Below are positions 11,528-22,572 of a stretch of DNA of 64,000 bases, one piece after another. The first letter of the stretch is position 1. Each line of letters starts with the position of its first letter. The notes beneath the pieces were generated by a model. It did no database searches, was not told the DNA's origin, and was given only the letters and a program-made list of their open reading frames with translations. This DNA comes from Apus apus (lineage: Eukaryota; Chordata; Aves; Apodiformes; Apodidae), in assembly GCF_020740795.1 (NCBI RefSeq), contig NC_067305.1, positions 186,001 to 250,000 on the forward strand, in the 5' to 3' direction. The position numbers and the translations under genes were made by a program.

Positions 11528-13581
11528 GCTTAATCCTAGATACTAAACCCTCGATGCTAGACCCTTGACCCTGGACACTTAACGCCAGACCCTAGACCCA
11601 TAAGCCTACATCAAAAACCCAAGACACTGGACACTGAACCCTTAATCCTAGATACTAAAACCTAGACACTAGACCCTTGACCCTGTTCACTTATCTCCAG
11701 ACTACAGACGCCTAAATCTACACCCTTAAGCCTGCAGTCTAAAACCTAGACAGTACACCCTAGACACTGGACACTAGACACTGGACACTGGGCCCTTAAT
11801 CCTAGATACTAAACCCTAGACATTAGACCCTTGACCCTGGGACTTATCTCCAGACGCATAACGCTAGACCCTTAAGCCTACGGTCTAAACCCTAGACACT
11901 ATACCCTAGACTCTATGTCCTAGACACTGGACCATAGACACTGGACCGTTCACCCTGGTCACTTAACTCCAGACTCAAAACCTTTAACCCTAGACCCTTA
12001 AGCCTACATCATAAACCCTAGACTCTGGACACTGGACCCTTAGTCCTAGATATTAAACCCTAGACGCTAGATCCTTGACCCTGGGCACAGAATTCCAGAC
12101 CTTAGATCCTTATACTCTAGGCCCTTAAGCATACAGTCTGAAACCTACACACTTGACTCTAGACAATGGACAGTAGACACTGGACCCTAGACCTGTAATT
12201 CTAGATACTAAACCCTAGATGCTGGACCCTTCACCCTGGGCACTTAACTCCAGACTCTAAACCCTTCACTCTAGACCCTTAAGCCTACAGCCTAAAACCT
12301 AGACACTAGACTCTAGACACTGGACCGTAGACACTGGAACCTAGACCCTTAATCCTAGATACTGAAGCCTAGACACTAGACCCTTGACCCTGGGCTCTTA
12401 TCTCCAGACCCCAGATGTGTAACTCTAGACCCTTAAGCCTATGGTCTAAGCCCTAGACACTACACCCTAGAGGCTGGACCATAGACACTGGACGGTTGAC
12501 CCTGGTCACTTATCTCCAGACTTGAAACCCTTAACCCCAGACCCTTAAGCCTACATCATAAACCATAGACACTGGACACTGGACCCTTAATCCTAGGTAC
12601 TAGAAGCGAGACGATTGACCCTCGGCACTTAACTCCAGAGCCTAGACCCTTAAGCCTACAGCCTAAACCGTAGACACTTGACACTGGACCCTTAATCCTA
12701 GATACTAAACCCTAGACACTTCACCCTGGCTACTGAACTCCATACCCTAGACCCTTAACTCTAGACCCTTAAGCCTACAATCTAGAACCTAGACACTAGA
12801 CTCTAGACACTGGATACTTGACACTGGACCCTTAATCCTAGATACTAAACCCTACACGCTAGACCCTTGAACCTGGGAACTTATCTCCAGACCCCAGACG
12901 CCTAACTCTAGACCCTTAAGCCTGTGATGTAAACCCTAGACACTACATCCTAGAGACTACACCCTAGGCACTGGACCATAGACACTAGACTGTTGACCCT
13001 GGTCACTTAACTCCAGACTCAAAACCCTTAACCTAGACCCTTAAGCCTATGGTTTAAACCTGAGACACTACACCCTAGGCACTGGACCGTTGACCCTGGT
13101 CACGTAGCTCCAGACCCTAGGCCCTGAACTCTAGACCCTTAAGCCTACAGCCTAAACCCTAGATCCTGGACCATGGACACTAGAGACTTGACCTTGGGCA
13201 CTGAACTCCAGACCCTAGACCCTTAACTCCAGACCCTTTAGCCTACAGCCTAAATCCAAGACACTGGACCCTAGATGTAAGACCTTTGACCCTCGACATT
13301 TAACTCCAGATGCTAGACCCGTAACTCTAGACACTTAAGGCTACAGCCTAAACCATTGACACTAGATCCTAGACACTGGAATCTAGACCATTAACCCTAG
13401 ATACTAAACCCTAGACTCTGGAGCCTTAATCCTAGACCTTTTACTCTAGACATCTTACTTGAGAAAATTAACCCTGCTCTCTTGCTTGGCCCTTATTCGT
13501 ACATCGTAGATCTTAGATTCTTGACCCTAGACCCTGGGTGCTTAAGTCCAGAATCTAGACCCTTAAGCGTAGCCCCTTAAG
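11528..13581. repeat. Telomere-like satellite, higher-order form, second block
   Basis: Continuation of the 4391-6967 satellite after the CR1 insertion, with the same ordered phrases (TAGATACTAAACCCTAGA, GACCCTTGACCCTGGGCACTT, CTTAAGCCTACAGCCTAAA). It becomes irregular from about 13440 and ends at the second copy of the 135-bp spacer, in the same way as the first block. Confidence 0.85.
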
Positions 13582-13716
13582 CTGATAAACTGGGAGCAGC
13601 AGAGCAATTGGCTAATTGGGAAAGACCAGTAAGTCCAAGCTCAGCTGGGTTAGTTCTGGACCTGTTAATGAAATGATAGATTACAGCTGAGCAGCACCTC
13701 ACCTGCTAAACTTAGA
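13582..13716. repeat. 135-bp non-satellite spacer, copy B
   Basis: Near-identical to 6968-7102 (134 of 135 bases by eye). It is followed directly by a CR1 fragment on the plus strand, whereas copy A is followed by a few bases of satellite and then the large minus-strand CR1. Confidence 0.9.
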
Positions 13717-13734
13717 TTTGCCTGCTAAAAAGGT

Positions 13735-14280
13735 GAAAAGGCTGCCTTTCTGGCCACCAGACCAGTGCCATCCTGAGGGCATGAAGAAGAGTGTGGCCAG
13801 CAGGTCAGGGAGGTTGTTCTGCCCCTCTGCCCTGGTGAGGCCCCATCTGGAGAACCGTGTGTGTTTCTGGGCTCCCAGTTCAGGAGGGACAAGGAGCTAC
13901 TGGAGAAAGTCCAGCCCAGGTGCGCAGAGATGCTGAAGGGACTGGAGCATCTGCTGGTGAGGAAAGGCTGGGAGAGCTGGGGCTGTTCATGTGAAGAGGA
14001 GGAGACTGAGTGGGGATCTCATGAGTGCTGGTCAATATCTAGAGGGGGTGGGAGGGGGGGACCAGACTCTTCTCAGTGCTGTCCGGTGACAGGACAAGGG
14101 GCAATGGGCACAGGCTGGAGCCCAGGAGAGTCAAACTGAACATGAGGAACAACTTCTTTCCTGTGAGGGTGACAGAGGCCTGGGACAGGCTGCCCAGAGA
14201 GGTTGTGGAATCTCCTTCTTTGGAGACATTCCAAAGCCAGCTGGGCGTGTTCCTGTGGAACCTATTGTAGGGGATCCTCC
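13735..14280 (+). mobile_element. CR1 3' fragment (ORF2 C-terminus)
   Basis: Degenerate CR1 in plus orientation covering the C-terminal part of ORF2. Recognisable pieces are [16 protein letters not shown], a frameshift, then [21 protein letters not shown] and [17 protein letters not shown] near 14150-14270. It stops at GGGGATCCTCCAG just before satellite resumes, so the true CR1 3' tail is missing. The 13717-13734 start is uncertain. Confidence 0.8.
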
Positions 14281-14545
14281 AGACCATAGACTCTTAACTC
14301 TAGTCCTTTAAACCTTCAGCCTGAAACCTAGACACTGGACTCTAGACACTGGAAACTAGACCCTTAATCCTAGATACTAAACCCTAGATGCTAGACCCTT
14401 GACCCTGGGCACTTATCTTCAGACCCCAGACGCGTAACTCTAGAGCCTTAAGCCTACAGTCTAAACCCTAGACACCACACCCTAGCACTGGACAGTTAAC
14501 CATGGTCACTGGATACTGGACCTTAGATACTAGACACTAGACTCT
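14281..14545. repeat. Last block of satellite with C-rich strand on top
   Basis: About 265 bp of the same higher-order satellite (CTAGACACTGGACTCTAGAC, TAGATACTAAACCCTAGATG). It ends at GACACTAGACTCTAGATAAAG, where the repeat changes strand. Confidence 0.8.
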
Positions 14546-17500
14546 AGATAAAGGGGCTAGGTATGAGTGTGTAGGGACCAGTGTCTAGGCTTTAGGCTGT
14601 AGGCTAAAGGGTGCAGAGTTACGGATCTAGGGTGTGGAGTTAAGTTCCCAGGCTCAAGGGTCTAGCGTCTAGGGTCCAGTGTCTATGTTGTAGGCTATAG
14701 GCTTAAGGGTCCAGGGATTAGTATCTAGGATTAAGGGTCTAGTGTCCAGTGTCTCCAGTCTAGTGTCTAGGTTGTAGGCTGTAGGCTGTAGGCTTAAGGA
14801 TATAGAGTTACGGATCTAGGGTGTGGAGTTAAGTTCCCAGGGTCAAGGGTCTATGGTCTAGGGCTTATTATCTAGTGTCGAGTGTCTGGGGTCTTGGGTC
14901 TAGTATCTAGGGTTTAGGCTGTAGGCTTAAGGGTCTAGAGTTACAGGTTCAGGGTCTGGAGTTGAGTATCCAGGTTTAAGGGTCTAGGGTATAGTACCTA
15001 GTTTTAAAGGTCTATGATCCAGTGTCAGGGGTCTACTGTCTAATGTTTAGGCTGTAGACTTAAGTGCCCAGGGTCAAGGCTCTAGGGTCTAGTATTTAGT
15101 AACTAGGCTTAAGGATATAGGATAGAGTCTATAGGGTGCAGTGTCTAGGGTTTAGGCTGTAGGCCTTAGGGTCTAGGTTCTGGAGGTCAGTGCCCAGGGT
15201 CAAGGATCTAATGTCTAGGGTCCAGTGTCTAGGGTTTTGGCTGTAGCCTTAAGGACCTGAAATTACAGTTCTAGGGTCTGGAGTTCAGTGCCCAGGATTA
15301 AGAGTCTAGGGATCAGTGTGTAAGGACCAGTGTCTAGGCTTTAGGCTGTAGAATTAAGGACATAGAGTTACAGGTCTAGGGTCTGGAATTAAGTGCCCAG
15401 GGTCAAGGGTCTAGCACCTAGGGTCCAGTGTCTAAAGTTTAGGCTGTAGTCTTAAAGGTCCAGGGTTTGTCGTTAAGTGCCCAGGGTCTAGGGTTTGGTA
15501 TCTAGCGTGCAGTGTGTAGGAAGGTCTAAGGTTTAGACTGTAGGCTTAAGGGTTATAGGTGTAGGGTCTGGAGTTATGTGCCCAGGATCAAGGGTCCAGT
15601 GTCTGGGGTCCAGTGTCTCGGGTTTAGGCTATAGGCTTAAGGACCTAGAGTTACAGTTCTAGCGTCTGGAATTCACTGCCCAGGATTAAGGGTCTAGAGA
15701 CCAGTGTGTAGGGTCCAGTGTCTAGGCTTTAGCCTCTAGGCTTAAGGGTGTAGAGTTATGGATCTGGGGTCTGGAGTTAAGTGCTGAGGCTCAAGGGTCT
15801 AGCATCTAGGGTCCAGTGTCTAGGCTTTAGGCTGTAGGCTTAAGGGTGTAGGGTTACATATCTAGGGGCTGGAGTTAAGTCCCCAGTGTCTAGGGTCCAG
15901 TGTCTAAGGTTTAGGCTGTAGGCTTAAGGGTCTAGAGTTAGGCGTCTGGGGTCTGGAGTTAATTCACCAGGGTCAAGGGTCTAGGGTTTAGAATCTAGGG
16001 TAAAGACTTGAGGTTATAGGGTTTAGTGTCTAGGGTTTAGGCTGTGGGCTTAAGGGTCTAGAGTTACGGGTATAGGGTCTGGAGTTAAGTGCGCATGGTC
16101 AAGGCTCTAGGGTCTAGGGTTTAGTATCTAGGGTTAAGGGTCTAGATTCCAGTGTCTAGGGTTTAGGCTGCAGGCTTAAGGGACTGTAGGGTTATGGGGA
16201 CTACGGTCTGGAGTTAAGTGCCCAGGGTCTAGGGTCTAGGGTGTAATATCTATGGTTAAGGGTCTAGGGTCCAGTGTCTAGGGTTTAGATTCTAGGGTAA
16301 ACACTTCAGGTTATAGGATTTGGAGTCTAGGGTTTAGGCTGTGGGCTTAGGGGTGAAGAGTTACAGGTGTACGGTCTGGATTTAAGTCACCAGGATCAAG
16401 GCTCCAGGGTTTAGTATCTATGGTTAAGGGTCTAGGGTTTAGAATCTAGGGTAAACACTTGAGGTTATAGGATTTAGTGTCTAGGGTTTAGGCTGTAGGC
16501 TTAATGGTCTAGGGTTAAGTGTCCAGGGTGCAGAGTTAAGTGCCTAGGGTCAAGGGTCAAGTATGTAGGGTCCAATGTCTAATGTTTAGGGCTTAGGATG
16601 TAGCCTTAAGTGTCTAGAGTCTAGCGTTTTTTATCTAGGGTTAAGGGCCCAGGGTCCAGTGTCTAGGTTCTAGAGTTTATGCTATAGGCTTAAGCATGTA
16701 CAGGTACAGGTCTATGGTCTGGAGTTTAGTGCCCGGTGTCTAGGGTTTAGCTTTTAGTGTCTAGGGTTATGTGTGTAGGGTGTAGTGTCTAAGGTTTAGG
16801 CTGTGAGCTTCACTGTGTGCGGTCTGGAGTTAAGTGCCCAGGGTCAATGCTGTAGGGTCTAGGGTTTAGGCTGTAGCCTTAACATTCTAGAGTTACGGGT
16901 TCAGGGTCTGGAGTTGAGTATCCAGGTTTAAGGGTCTAGGGTATAGTACCTAGTTTTAAAAGTCTAGGATCCAGTGTCTAGGGTCTACTGTCTAATGTTT
17001 AGGCTGTAGACTTAAGGGTCTAGGGTTAAGTGTCTAGGTCCTGGGGTTAAGTGCCCAGGATCTAGTGTCTAGAGTCTAGGGTTTATCTATAGGCTTAAGA
17101 GTCTATTGTTAAGGGTCTAGGGTGTGGCATTAAGTGCCCATTATCAAGGGTGTATGATCTAGCGTCCAGGGTCTATGGTCCAGTTTCTAGGGTCTAGTGT
17201 CTAGGCTTTAGGCTGTAGGCTTAAGGGCCTAGGGTCTAGAGTTAAGTGCCCAGGATTAAGGGCCCAGTGTCAAGGCTCACCTGTCTAGGGTTTAGGCTGT
17301 AGGGTTAAGAGTCTCGAGTTATGCGTCTAGGGTATCGAATTAAGTGTCCAGGGTCAAGGCTCTAGTGTCTACGGTCCAGTGTCTAGGATCTAGTGTCTAG
17401 GCTTTAGGCTGTAGGCTAAAGGGTGTAGAGTTACGGATCTAGGGTGTGGAGTTAAGTTCCCAGGCTCAAGGGTCTAGCGTCTAGGGTCCAGTGTCTATGT

Positions 17501-18570
17501 TGTAGGCTATAGGCTTAAGGGTCCAGGGATTAGTATCTAGGATTAAGGGTCTAGTGTCCAGTGTCTCCAGTCTAGTGTCTAGGTTGTAGGCTGTAGGCTT
17601 AAGGATATAGAGTTGGTCTGGAATTAAGTGCTGAGGTCAAGGGTCTAGCGTCTAGGGTCCAGTGTTTACGTTGTAGGCTTAAGGGTCTAGGGATTAGTAT
17701 CTAGGATTAAGGGTCTAGTGTCCAATGTCTCCAGTGTGTAGTGTCTAGAGTTTAGGCTGTAGGCTTCAGGGTCTACTGTTACAGGTGTAGGGCCTGGAGT
17801 TAAGTGCCCAGGGTCTAGGGTTTATCTATAGGCTTAAGAGTCTAGTGTTAAGGGTCTAGGGTGTGGCATTAAGTGCCCATTATCAAGGGTGTATGATCTA
17901 GCATCCAGTTTCTAGGGTCTAGTGTCTAGGGTTTCAGCTGTAGGCTTAAGGGCTTAGAGTTAAGGGTCTAGGGTCTGGAGTTTAGTGCCCGGTGTCTAGG
18001 GTTTAGCTTTTAGTGTCTAGGGTTATGTGTGTAGGGTGTAGTGTCTAGGTTTTAGGTTGTGAGCTTCAGTGTGTGCGGTCTGGAGTTAAGTGCCCAGGGT
18101 CAATGTTGTAGGGTCTAGGGTTTAGACTGCAGCCTTAACGGTCTAGAGTTACGGGTTCGGGGTCTGGAGTTGAGTATCCAGGTTTAAGGGTCTAGGGTAT
18201 AGTACCTAGTTTTAAAGGTCTATGATCCAGTGTCAGGGGTCTACTGTCTAATGTTTAGGCTGTAGACTTAAGTGCCCAGGGTCAAGGCTCTAGGGTCTAG
18301 TATTTAGTAACTAGGCTTAAGGATATAGGATAGAATCTATAGGGTGCAATGTCTAGGGTTTAGGCTGTAGGCTTAAGGGTCTAGAGTTAAGGGCCTAGGG
18401 TCTGGAATTAAGTGCCCAGGGTCAAGGGTCTACGGTCTAGGGCTTAGTATCTAGGGTCCATTGTCTACTGTGTAGGGTCCAGTGTGTATTGTCTAGGGTT
18501 TTGGCTTTAGGCTTCAGGGTCTACAGTTACTGGTGTAGGGCCTGGAGTTAAGTGCCCAGGGTCTAGGGAC
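14546..18570. repeat. Telomere-like satellite, inverted (G-rich strand on top)
   Basis: The same satellite in reverse orientation. The plus strand now reads TAGGGTCTAGGGTCCAGTGT, TTTAGGCTGTAGGCTTAAGG and GTCTGGAGTTAAGTGCCCAG, which are the complements of the phrases to the left. It contains near-identical long blocks: about 14595-14790 matches 17406-17600; 14943-15155 matches 18147-18375 and partly 16895-17030; 16713-16870 matches 17968-18130; and 17068-17165 matches 17815-17905. There is no coding content. Confidence 0.9.
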
Positions 18571-18573
18571 TAA

Positions 18574-18586
18574 GGTTAGGGTTAGG
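18574..18586 (+). repeat. Short TTAGGG telomere-like run
   Basis: GGTTAGGGTTAGG, about two perfect vertebrate telomere units, at the right edge of the inverted satellite and just before unique A-rich DNA. Short interstitial telomere pieces of this kind can mark a healed break or a fusion, but two units could also be chance within this repeat. Confidence 0.5.
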
Positions 18587-18589
18587 TGG

Positions 18590-19076
18590 TGAAAAATAAG
18601 CCAAAAGTACAAAGGTCAGGTGTAAAAACTTGAATGGAAATAAAGGGGAAAGAAAAAGGAAGGGCGAAAAGAAGGAAAATTACAAAAAGGCAGGCGAAAA
18701 GTTAACAGATAAAATGGTGATGACAAAAAAAAATACAACACAGAGATCTGCGAATTTGACATAGACACAAAAAAGGGTCAGGAAAAAAAAAAGAAGCAAG
18801 GAAGACATAGTCAACAAAAAAAAGAGGGTTAGGAAAATAAAATTTGAAAAAAGAGGGGCTAGCAAAGAACAAAGGAAAAAAGAAAAAGGTAAGGGGAAAA
18901 AGAATAGAAGATGGAGAAGGGAACAAAAAAAAGACAGAAAAAGGAAAAAACAGGAAGAGAAAATGAGTTGGCAAACGAAAAGAAGGGAGTGCAAAATAAG
19001 GGGAAGAGTGAGGAGAAAAAACAGCAAAAAGGGGGAGAGGAAAAAAATGGTGAAGCTGATAAAATGAAAGAGTAAG
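18590..19076. other. Purine/A-rich low-complexity stretch
   Basis: Almost pure A/G on the plus strand (AAAAAAGAAGCAAGG, GGAAAAAAGAAAAAGG and similar). Translations of the opposite strand are runs of Phe, Leu, Ser and Pro and are not genes. It separates the satellite from the ERV-L LTR. Confidence 0.8.
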
Positions 19077-20160
19077 TGTGGGAAACTGTTCTTTTCTTCC
19101 CCACATAAGTCTAAACAAAATGTCTTTTAAGCCAGCGAAGGCCTCTCCTGATTATCCCCAGCAAACGAACTAAAACAGACTTGCTTCTCAAGGACAACTG
19201 AACCCAAAACAACAGCTGTGGCCCGGGACAGAAAGGATGGACGACAAGCCACCCTGTGCCCCTGGCAGTCACCGCCTTAAAGTGGGGCTCATGGACGCTC
19301 ATTGGCTCTGGACAGTGACACTGACTGGACCGGTGGGTCAGGGGGTATAAAAGGTGGCGAGTGCAGCAGGTGGGCCCTTCCCTCCTCCCTGAGGCCCGTT
19401 CGAACGCTTTCTGCCTGGGACACCCCCCTGCTGCGGACACTGGTGCTGGGACCCTGCCTGCCTGCCTGCCCCGGGTCCAGCCTGAGCCTCAGCGCCGAGC
19501 GTGCCGGGGTCCCGAGCCCTGGGGTCGGGGCCGGAGCCCCCTCCCCGTGTTGCTGCCCCTGGAGGGGAAACCAGCGGCCGCTGCACCCGCTGCCGAGAGG
19601 CTGCCCCTCCGACACCACGGACCTGCCGTCCTGCCCTCCGGCCACCGACCGACGCTGGACAAGCCGCCGGAGGGGAACATCACCTCACACACACGCACAT
19701 TCCTTTCCTCATACTTGCACACACAGCGCGACCTCTTCAGGAGGACCGGCGTCGGGTTTCCTTCCCTCCTCCCTCCTCCCTTTGGTCCTTAATCCTCTCC
19801 CTTAAAAGCACCTTTGCATTGCCTCCCTAAAGGACGCTTTCTCACCACATACATATTGATATCCCTGGTAGCCATTCACACCTGCATTGTCCCTAAACAT
19901 CATCCCTCGGTTTGTGTTAACCCTTAATAAACCTATTAGTTTGTGGAGTAAATCTTGGCTTTAGAGGCAATTTCTGAGCGTGGTGGAGGGCGAGTGCTTT
20001 CTAGCTACCACCCGGAAATACGGCCCCGCGGTGGCCGTTCCTCTGTGAGAGGCAGCGCCGCGTGTGACCCTCGGGCTCATTCACAAGCCCCTCCACATTG
20101 AGAGGGGGAGTCGCAAAAGTATCCTGACAGCCGGTAGCCCCCCGGTACCGGCTTGCGACA
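19077..20160 (+). mobile_element. ERV-L 5' LTR (1084 bp)
   Basis: Long terminal repeat that begins TGTGGGAAACTGTTC and ends ACCGGCTTGCGACA. A second copy of almost the same sequence is at 45135-46216, which defines both ends. The promoter TATA box TATAAAAG is at 19346-19353 and the polyadenylation signal AATAAA at 19926-19931. A tRNA-Leu primer site follows at once, which marks this as the 5' LTR. No matching target duplication is seen between the base before 19077 and the base after 20720. Confidence 0.88.
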
Positions 20161-20162
20161 TC

Positions 20163-20179
20163 TGGTGTCAGAAGTGGGA
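20163..20179 (+). other. Primer binding site, tRNA-Leu type
   Basis: TGGTGTCAGAAGTGGGA starts two bases after the LTR. It is complementary to the 3' end of vertebrate tRNA-Leu, the primer that defines ERV-L (class III) elements. Confidence 0.85.
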
Positions 20180-20268
20180 TAACGGGGGTCGTTAGAAGCC
20201 CCCCACGCTCTGAAATTGCTTAACTAGTTAAAAAAAAAAATATAAAAAATTTAATTATATAAAAGAAA

Positions 20269-20697
20269 ATGGCTACCAAGGGGGATATAGGTGATGCAGA
20301 TGCTGTAAGTGCTGGTGCAGAAAATGTAGAAAATGAAATTAGTGAGGAAAGCAGTGAAGTTCAGGAGGTGCCATTTTCATCTCCCTCTAGTTTTGAGGAG
20401 GAATTGCAGAAATGTGCATTTGTGCGTCCCTTCTGGGAGCACCTTAAGAGGCTCGGGCACGCTATACAGAGGGAGCAGTACAAAGTGATTTATGATGCCT
20501 ACATGGGGGGAGACCTCAGTAGACTCGCAAATTACATCATGACTTTGGAAGATGGTACTCCTCTGTCTAAAGAGCTTAAAAAGGAGATTAAGAAACATGG
20601 GCTTGATTTCATCAATGCCCGAAATTTCTTTATCCTGGCCATGGTTGTGCCGCAAGCAAAGGAGGGATTACAGCAAAAGTATCCTGACAGCCGGTAA
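20269..20697 (+). pseudogene. ERV-L gag N-terminal fragment, read into 3' LTR
   Basis: An uninterrupted 142-codon frame 90 bases after the primer site, in the position of gag. The first 40 residues are acidic (NVENEISEESSEVQEV). A helical region follows, with FVRPFWEHLKRLGHAIQREQ and KELKKEIKKHGLDFINARNF, ending in the hydrophobic FFILAMVVPQ. The last eight codons (QQKYPDSR and stop) are not gag: from about 20671 the DNA is the terminal 50 bp of the LTR. The element has therefore lost the rest of gag, all of pro-pol and most of its 3' LTR in one deletion. I assign gag from position and element type; the residue pattern was not matched to a named gag domain. Confidence 0.6.
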
Positions 20698-20720
20698 CCT
20701 CCCGGTACCGGCTTGCAACA
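20671..20720 (+). mobile_element. Terminal 50 bp of ERV-L 3' LTR
   Basis: The plus strand from GCAAAAGTATCCTGACAGCC to CCGGTACCGGCTTGCAACA repeats the last 50 bases of the LTR at 20111-20160 with few changes. It closes the deleted element. Confidence 0.85.
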
Positions 20721-22131
20721 GGTGGGCTGATGCATCCAAACAGAGAAAGGAGGGAAATTACATACAAAAAGTAAAGAGACCAAAAGCCATGATTAAAAAA
20801 AAGAAAGGACACAAAAAAAAAGAGAGAATGAGTTGACTGGGGGCGTTTCATGAATCAACGCCACATAGGCTATCAGCTGTCATGTTTCTTCCATGGCTTT
20901 CCATAATTGGTAATGTTTTTCAAAAAGATAGGAAGCCTTACACTCAGTGTTCACCTCTCAGAGGAACGGCCATTGCCAGACGGTGTTTTACAATAGAGAT
21001 TCACCTCTCCATGGTCATAAATTGTTTCTGACAGTAAATATTAGTTTACTAATCAACCGCTTTATTTTGGGTTTACACAAACTGAGGAACCGAGGTTCGG
21101 GAGATGTAGGCAAGGTATATGTAAGGAAAATAATTAGAAAAGTACTATAATCCTAGTAAATACAAAATCGAAGGCAAAGTGTGAAATCAGAGGAGTGAAA
21201 GAGTAGGAGTTAGCCTGGCAGGGACGCTAGAGAGTGTGTTTCTCTGTTTTTGAACTTTTACCCATATTTTTCTTGTAGATCCTTGACACGGCTGACAGGG
21301 CCATAGAAGGTCAGTGGAGGGCCCATTTCCGGGTAACGTGAAAGGGCACCTCCCATCCAGAGAGAGGAGAGCAGACTGGACAGGCTCCAATCCCTGGCAG
21401 AGAAGCATGCAATCCAGGCAGAAAGGTTCAACCCGCTGTCTGGTTCGGCTCCAGCTAAGGTATCAACTTAAGGCAGGTGTAGATTATTTGCTTTACAAGG
21501 TGAGTTAATTTTATCAGATGCAGAGCAACAACTTTCATGACAAAGGGCAACGAAAAGGGGCACAGATTGCTGGGTGAGCATATCGGCAGGCCTGATGTAG
21601 TTCTGTACACTTATCTGCTGGTCTTTTCTGGGTTGGAATCAAAGTTGGTACTGAGAGGAACAGCCTCTTGGCAAGGTGAGTGGTGGCTGAAAGGCGAGAT
21701 GGTAGATATCACCATCACTTCTGTGACGTCCAATGAGAGATGCTGTAGTCTCCTCAGGTAATATACTCCTCATGCTTCATTACTACAAAGCTTTATCCAG
21801 ACACTATTGAGACTCGCCCTGTTCACTTGGGGGGGGGGAAAAAGGTTTATTCTCCTCCTTTTTGTATCATCATCTTAGTTGCTTGAAGAGCAGAGGGGCA
21901 CATCTCCATCCTTCTACATCCTATAGCTTCTACACTACACGTGGAGACCTGGTACATCCTTCACCTATTGCCCCTTATTCAGCTTCATCCACTCAGCTTC
22001 TAATTACAAAAAAATTTAAAATACAACCTCTGTTGCCTTTTTTTTCCTCATGCTGTGCTTTTACTCTCACTGTGCACAAACCAAAAACACTAGTCTCCTG
22101 AAAGCAGCTGTATTTTCTTTATAATTCCTTG
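20721..22131. other. Unassigned unique DNA
   Basis: AT-rich sequence of normal complexity with no convincing gene, splice-bounded exon or known repeat. It has a G run at 21831-21839. The short open frames here show no family motifs. Confidence 0.5.
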
Positions 22132-22137
22132 GCTACA

Positions 22138-22407
22138 TGTTGCCTTTCGTGAAAGGCGTGATGACCTGGTTCAAGAACGGCATGGCAGCCAACCCCAGGC
22201 CGCTCGGTCCATCAGCTCACAGACACCAATGTGGTGGATGGCAAATGGCGTTTATTAGTGTTTACCGCGGTGTTTATATGAGTTAGGTCTGTGGTGTCAC
22301 TTCCGTCTGCTTACATCGTGAACTAAGTGCTATTGGCTATTAGGAGAGGGGTCTTATCTTTCCGTACAGCGTGAAATCTTCCGGCCGCCGGACCCTAACT
22401 ACCCACA
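22138..22407 (-). repeat. 3' LTR of provirus copy 1
   Basis: On the minus strand it runs TGTGGGTAGTTAGGGTC to CACGAAAGGCAACA, 270 bp. It contains TATAAAC and AATAAACG close together. A purine tract (plus-strand TTTCCCCCCTCCCT, 22408-22421) sits just upstream of it in element orientation and is the plus-strand primer. Confidence 0.9.
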
Positions 22408-22572
22408 TTTCCCCCCTCCCTATGCACAGTTAAAATGTGACAGTCTTAAAAAAGGGTATGTTAACAATCTTAAAAAATGTGTTACAAACATAGTGCACGT
22501 TAGACAAGAGGTAGTTGAAAGTAATGAGGTATCTCTAGAGATAGCTACAGGAAATTCTGAAGAAAAACATTC

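Noticed and set aside
18680-19118. Phe/Leu-rich minus-strand frames that look like membrane proteins
   Set aside because: Complement of an A/G-only low-complexity run.
19302-19830. Several Pro/Arg-rich frames at 19300-19830 and again at 45406-45887
   Set aside because: They lie inside the GC-rich middle of the ERV-L LTR; their repetition reflects the two LTR copies, not a gene family.
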